Below, piece after piece: positions 60,698 to 64,000 of a stretch of DNA of 64,000 nt; the stretch's first letter is position 1, and every line of letters starts with the position of its first letter. The translations under genes and the position numbers were made by a program. The notes below the pieces were generated by a model. The model was given only the letters and a program-made list of their open reading frames with translations. It was not told the origin of the DNA and did no database searches. This DNA comes from Comamonas sp. KCTC 72670 (GTDB lineage Bacteria > Myxococcota > Myxococcia > Myxococcales > Myxococcaceae): positions 62,001 through 126,000 of the forward strand of contig BNCN01000017.1 of the NCBI GenBank assembly GCA_014656495.1, read 5' to 3'.

Positions 60698-60906
60698 CTC
60701 TCCCGCGATGGGCCCGCCTTGCGTGCACTGGACGTGCGCGTCCTCCGCGTGGCGCACCCGCGGAGGCAGCGCCGTCAGGGGCGCATGGGCGCCTCATCCA
60801 GTCCGGACTGGAGCCGCTTTGGCAGGGGGAAGGCTCGATACGCGGCAGCGACAACGTGCGCTGGCCGCAGCGCATGTTCCACGCGACGATGCCGTGCTCG
60901 GAGGAC

Positions 60907-60925
60907 TCCCTGCGCTCAGCAGGGA
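60907..60925 (-). terminator. Hairpin after the hypothetical lipoprotein at 60927-61880
   Basis: A perfect 7-bp stem (60907-60913 with 60919-60925) and 5-base loop, adjacent to the stop of the minus-strand gene. Confidence 0.4.
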
Positions 60926-60926
60926 C

Positions 60927-61880
60927 TCATTCCCGCCGATACGTGTGCTTCGTGGCCGAGACGACCCGCGTCAAGAGGGATTGGAGGTCCTGGTGGATGA
61001 GGCGCACGGCGGCCTCGAGCTCACCCAACATCTGGGCCCGTGTCTGCAGTTCGTCCAGCGTGTAGCTGCCACCCGCGCCGAAGTACGGAGCAGCTCCCGC
61101 CGGGTCTTCGACGTAGCCGGAGTCAACCCAGCGCGCGCGGACGTTGTGGAGGATGGAGTGGTGCTGCTCGTTGCTGAAGTCCTTGTTGCGCAGGACGAAC
61201 CAGAGCGAGGGCGGGAAGGTCTGGGAGTGCTCCGGCCGCCACCAGACGTCGGCGAGCAGGTTTCGCGTGTGTGTGAAGCTCAGCGAGGGGGTCCAGAAGA
61301 GCGCGGCCAGTCCCAGCCCCGCGCTGACAGCGCTACCGGAGATGTCGATGATGTCGTTGGCGCGGTCATTGCTGGAGATGGCGGTGACGGTGGTCGTCAG
61401 CGCGCCGACGACGATGGACGACACGGTGAGCAGATTCTGCCGGCGCGACTCCTGGGATTGGAGCAGGGTGGCCATCCGCCCCGTCCGCTTGGTCTCGCAG
61501 TTCAGCTCCGCCGACACGCTCGACAGGGTCGTCGAGAACAGGAGGAGCCGCGATTCGATTCTCAACAGCAGCTCATTCCACGCGTCCTCGTCCAGCCCGG
61601 AGTCTGGCGTGCTCAGGATGTCCAGGTCCTCGAGGGCGCCCACCGCATGGGCCAGGAGCAGGTCCTGGCGGGAGAAGCGTTGCTCGAGCCTGGGGGAGGC
61701 CGCGATGGGCGCCCTCACGTCGAGCGCCTCGCTGTCCACGTCGCGGACCCCCTGCGCCGGGACGCAGTAGTCCATTTCACCGTGGATTCGCTCACGTCCT
61801 CGCGACGTAGCGCAGCCAGAGAGCACGAGCGCCAGTGCCAGGGCCCAGGCGCGCCGATTCACGAAGTGCGGTAGCGACAC
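60927..61880 (-). CDS. Hypothetical lipoprotein
   Basis: 317 residues. Signal peptide with lipobox LVLSGC (Cys23). The mature protein is largely helical: LEQRFSRQDLLLAHAVGALE, DEDAWNELLLRIESRLLLF, then a hydrophobic stretch (LTVSSIVVGALTTTVTAISS and GSAVSAGLGLAALFW) and a coil near the C-terminus (LDELQTRAQMLGELEAAVRL). The central hydrophobic part could be a membrane hairpin. No family recognised. Confidence 0.65.
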   Translation of the reverse strand: MSLPHFVNRRAWALALALVLSGCATSRGRERIHGEMDYCVPAQGVRDVDSEALDVRAPIAASPRLEQRFSRQDLLLAHAVGALEDLDILSTPDSGLDEDAWNELLLRIESRLLLFSTTLSSVSAELNCETKRTGRMATLLQSQESRRQNLLTVSSIVVGALTTTVTAISSNDRANDIIDISGSAVSAGLGLAALFWTPSLSFTHTRNLLADVWWRPEHSQTFPPSLWFVLRNKDFSNEQHHSILHNVRARWVDSGYVEDPAGAAPYFGAGGSYTLDELQTRAQMLGELEAAVRLIHQDLQSLLTRVVSATKHTYRRE

Positions 61881-62071
61881 ACGCCCTGGCTACGCTGCTC
61901 CCCGGTCCCGCAGCCACGGGAACGACCCGGAGGTATCGCCAACGCGACACCCGTCGCGACTCCGTCGCACGGTGAACGAACGTCTCGCCTCAAGCCGCGG
62001 AGTGCGACATCGTCACCGGATCCACACGGACGCCATGCGGGCCACCTGTCGGGTTTCACCTGCCCGTGCGG

Positions 62072-62257
62072 TTATCGAGGCGTTTGGGCATCCTCTTCGT
62101 TGTGTAGGTTGAAGACGGTGCCCTTGCCATGTTCTTGCTCGAGGAGCTTGCGCGCCTCTTCCAGGCTGGTCGCCCAGATGCTCACCCTCTGCCCGGGGCG
62201 AGTGGGATCCTGAGTCCAGATGATGGCCTTGTACTCTCTCGAGATTTTCTCATTCAT
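62072..62257 (-). CDS. Small hypothetical protein
   Basis: 61 residues from the ATG at 62257. It begins MNEKISREYKAIIWTQDP and continues RVSIWATSLEEARKLLEQEH, a beta-beta-alpha pattern seen in small conserved proteins. It is just upstream of, and divergent from, the membrane/OrfA fusion gene. The codon pattern and the compact fold suggest a real gene, but I know no family. Confidence 0.5.
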   Translation of the reverse strand: MNEKISREYKAIIWTQDPTRPGQRVSIWATSLEEARKLLEQEHGKGTVFNLHNEEDAQTPR

Positions 62258-62421
62258 GCGCGTTGTCCGAGCCGAACTGGAGGCCACGGACGAGCTGCCC
62301 CCAGTCCCGGAGAGAGTACCAGTCCTCTCGCCGCACGGGGGCCGCGCCATTGCCACCGGAAACGCACGGGAGCGCCGACGTTGCCCCTGACCTCTTCCCC
62401 GCCGAGATAAGCTCTCCGGGA

Positions 62422-62862
62422 ATGGGACTGAAAATCGCTGAGATTTTCCTGCTGGTCAGTATCTTCGTGTTACCCGTGATTGTGATTGCCGCCGTCGTGT
62501 GGGCAATCGTCGCCTTGCTGAAACGCAATAAGCGGAGTGCCCTGCCGCAGGCCATGACGGCGGAACGCGGTCGGTTCTCGACGACGCAGAAGAAGAACGC
62601 CGTGCTCAGGTTGCTCGAGGGCGAGGAGCTTGGCGCGCTGTCGCGGGAGCTGGGCGTCACCGTGGCAGTGCTGAGCGAGTGGCGGGAGATGTTCTTGGCT
62701 GGGGCCGAGACCCACCTCAAGAGCCGCGAACAGGAGCCGGCGGACGATGAGGTGCTACGCCTGAAGGCCATGGTGGGCGAGTTGATGCTGAAGAACGAAC
62801 TGCTCGCCGAGAAGTCCCGCCTCTCGGAGGACAATACGCCGGGTATGCCGTTGAGGAAGTGA
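62422..62862 (+). CDS. Membrane-anchored protein carrying an IS3 OrfA-like helix-turn-helix domain
   Basis: 146 residues. One N-terminal membrane segment (IAEIFLLVSIFVLPVIVIAA, VVWAIVALLKR) is followed at about residue 45 by a sequence that matches the OrfA (HTH plus leucine-zipper) of IS3-group elements: FSTTQKKNAVLRLLEGEELG, ALSRELGVTVAVLSEWREMF and MVGELMLKNELLAEK. No OrfB follows. An internal ATG at 62554 could start a plain OrfA. So it is either a fusion and domesticated DNA-binding protein, or an IS remnant joined by chance to an upstream frame. Confidence 0.55.
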   Translation: MGLKIAEIFLLVSIFVLPVIVIAAVVWAIVALLKRNKRSALPQAMTAERGRFSTTQKKNAVLRLLEGEELGALSRELGVTVAVLSEWREMFLAGAETHLKSREQEPADDEVLRLKAMVGELMLKNELLAEKSRLSEDNTPGMPLRK

Positions 62863-62978
62863 GAGGATGCGCGCCCAACGCCCTCCTGAAGAACTTCTGC
62901 AGGGTGGCAGGATTGGCGGACGCGTACTCGGGCCCCTGACGCAGTCGTGCCAACCCCTTGTAACCGCTGAGCAAAACA

Positions 62979-63000
62979 GTGGAGATGGCGGGAGTCGAAC
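62979..63000 (-). other. 22-base match to a tmRNA/tRNA-like 3' end (possible att remnant)
   Basis: Read on the minus strand, the sequence ends with GTTCGACTCCCGCCATCTCC plus AC, which I recall as the 3' end (T-loop and acceptor stem, without the final CCA) of many tmRNA genes. The 5' arm of the T-stem is not complementary here, so no functional RNA is encoded. Such 3'-end fragments are left where elements integrate at ssrA. It lies 116 bp after the OrfA-like gene. Confidence 0.4.
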
Positions 63001-63131
63001 GCGAGACACGCCAGGTGTCGCGCACGGCCCCATGCGTCTCTGGGGCCGGGTCAGCGTCCAGTGCCAGAGGTTCCGCCGGTTTGCCGTCTCCCCATGATTG
63101 GCGTTAGAGCTGCGTGCGAGCGGGGAGACGC

Positions 63132-63734
63132 ATGCGCGCACGTGGGGACATCGCGGGAGTGGTGCTGGGCATCATGATGCTGGGCGCCGGTGCATCGCTG
63201 CTCGTGCCGAGGTGGGCGCTGAGCCGCGACACTGCGTCCTCTGGAGTCGCACGTGCCGCGTCCACGCCACTCAAGGACACCGTCGCCGCGCCGCGCTTCC
63301 ACGCCGAGCCCGCGAAGGATGAATCGCGTGGAGGCGTGCCGCTCGTGAGTCCTCGAACCGCGTCCCCGGACTGGGAGGAGTTCGCCGCGCGGGCGCTGAT
63401 ACCCCTGACCCCCGACGAGCTCGCCGTGCTCCGCGAAGAGAAGGTGGACGACCTGGCGGCGCTGGTCGCCCGGACGGAGCGCGCCTTCATGGAAGCCACA
63501 CCCCAGACACGCGCGGAGCGGGAGCGGCGCTACCTGGCGGCGTTGAACCTGGCCGCGAAGCTCGTCACGCCCCCCGAGCCGTCGGCCGCGGACGCTCGCG
63601 CGAAGGACGTGGACGCGCGCTACCGGCGGGCGCTCGACGAAGCGCGGGAGGCGTGGCGGGCGCTTCCTCCCGAGGAACAGGCGCGCCAGCACGACGCCTT
63701 CAAGGAAGCGTTCTTCCAGAAGGAGGACCGGTGA
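63132..63734 (+). CDS. Hypothetical protein with N-terminal membrane anchor
   Basis: 200 residues from the ATG at 63132 (GGGGAG four bases upstream). One N-terminal segment (IAGVVLGIMMLGAGASLLVP) anchors a periplasmic part with a Pro/Ala linker, then helices rich in Arg/Glu/Ala (EEFAARALIPLTPDELAVLR, ARYRRALDEAREAWRALPPE). The stop overlaps the next gene's ATG by one base (TGATG), so the two are coupled. No family recognised. Confidence 0.65.
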   Translation: MRARGDIAGVVLGIMMLGAGASLLVPRWALSRDTASSGVARAASTPLKDTVAAPRFHAEPAKDESRGGVPLVSPRTASPDWEEFAARALIPLTPDELAVLREEKVDDLAALVARTERAFMEATPQTRAERERRYLAALNLAAKLVTPPEPSAADARAKDVDARYRRALDEAREAWRALPPEEQARQHDAFKEAFFQKEDR

Positions 63735-64000
63735 TGACCTCAGGCTTGAAGTACCTCGTCGTGTGGGTGTTGCTCATGCCCGCGTGGGTGCTCGCCGGGC
63801 CGCACTACGTGGCGTCGCGCGACTGGGGCAGCTTCATCTGGTTGAGCACGTGGCTGGACGCGGGCCAGACCTATACCTTCGAGACGCGCGACCTGACAGG
63901 CACCGCGCCCGACACCGTCCTTCACGTCCTCCGGGACCGAAGCGGCGTGTGGAGTCAGGTGGCCATGGGCGATGACTGCTCGGGCGCCACGCGCTCGTGT
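63734..64000 (+). CDS. Secreted protein, start only (truncated by window end)
   Basis: The first 89 residues are visible. Signal peptide (LKYLVVWVLLMPAWVLAG), then a beta-rich domain (YVASRDWGSFIWLSTWLDAG, TYTFETRDLTGTAPDTVLHV) with Cys pairs near the window end (DDCSGATRSC). AAGGAGG precedes the ATG. The layout resembles pre-peptidase C-terminal (PPC)-type domains. The rest lies outside the window. Confidence 0.6.
   Translation, partial: MTSGLKYLVVWVLLMPAWVLAGPHYVASRDWGSFIWLSTWLDAGQTYTFETRDLTGTAPDTVLHVLRDRSGVWSQVAMGDDCSGATRSC

Larger units (their letters stand above)
60602..60926. other. 325-bp intergenic stretch with three hairpins
   Basis: Between convergent genes. It contains the two hairpins that follow the Ig-domain gene and, at its right end, one that follows the minus-strand lipoprotein gene. 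Nothing else recognisable. Confidence 0.5.

Noticed and set aside
62960..63040. Complete tRNA or tmRNA gene
   Set aside because: Only the 3' part matches; the 5' T-stem arm is not complementary and no D or anticodon arm is present.

Overview
The window is high-GC bacterial DNA and looks like a myxobacterial chromosome, probably Myxococcaceae (Myxococcus, Corallococcus or a relative). The clues are many Sec/lipobox lipoproteins with beta-propeller or Ig-like folds, large hybrid histidine kinases, an ECF sigma/anti-sigma/caspase-like operon, DUF1592/DUF1552 genes, and a SitA-like lipoprotein toxin of the kind passed between myxobacteria by outer-membrane exchange. I infer the organism from gene content. 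No rRNA, complete tRNA or CRISPR array was seen.

Layout. 1-2.7 kb: end of a hybrid kinase, then a REC-PAS-PAS-kinase with a good intrinsic terminator. 2.8-5.6 kb: three translationally coupled genes (ECF sigma factor, zinc-type anti-sigma factor, caspase-like protease). 5.7-9.5 kb: tandem paralogous lipoproteins separated by a strong hairpin. 9.7-19.6 kb: oxidoreductase, EamA exporter, orphan hrcA, a 949-aa carboxypeptidase-regulatory-repeat/PDZ protein, a lipid kinase with an apparent CTG start, a histone-H1-like basic protein, a HAD phosphatase and lipoproteins. 19.8-28.7 kb: M50 protease plus zinc-ribbon protein, DinG-type helicase, TonB receptor, a LysR DNA-binding-domain-only ORF, methionine aminopeptidase, DUF2231 protein and a nucleoside deaminase. 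29-39.4 kb: propeller lipoprotein, metallo-beta-lactamase-fold hydrolase, IorB/IorA molybdenum hydroxylase, a secreted lipoprotein, a divergent LysR/YcaC-type pair and a ferritin-like lipoprotein. 39.6-48.9 kb: response regulator and kinase on opposite strands with overlapping start codons, an Lnb/DUF4105 protein, secreted proteins and a CPA2 antiporter of foreign-looking composition. 49.3-51.3 kb: pirin and LysR.

The most notable region is 51.4-54.3 kb. A frameshifted, truncated grpB-family relic is followed by a SitA-type lipoprotein toxin with an AHH (HNH/Endo VII superfamily) nuclease tip, a tightly linked Imm11/DUF1629-type immunity gene of clearly lower GC, and a degenerate IS256-family relic that still has recognisable ends. 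I read this as a horizontally acquired kin-discrimination module.

54.4-64 kb: a DUF1592/DUF1552 couplet, an Ig-domain lipoprotein, a hypothetical lipoprotein, a small conserved-looking ORF, a membrane-anchored protein carrying an IS3-OrfA-like domain, a 22-base sequence resembling the 3' end of tmRNA (possible att remnant), and a two-gene secreted-protein unit cut by the window edge. Intrinsic-terminator-like hairpins lie after several genes and are listed.
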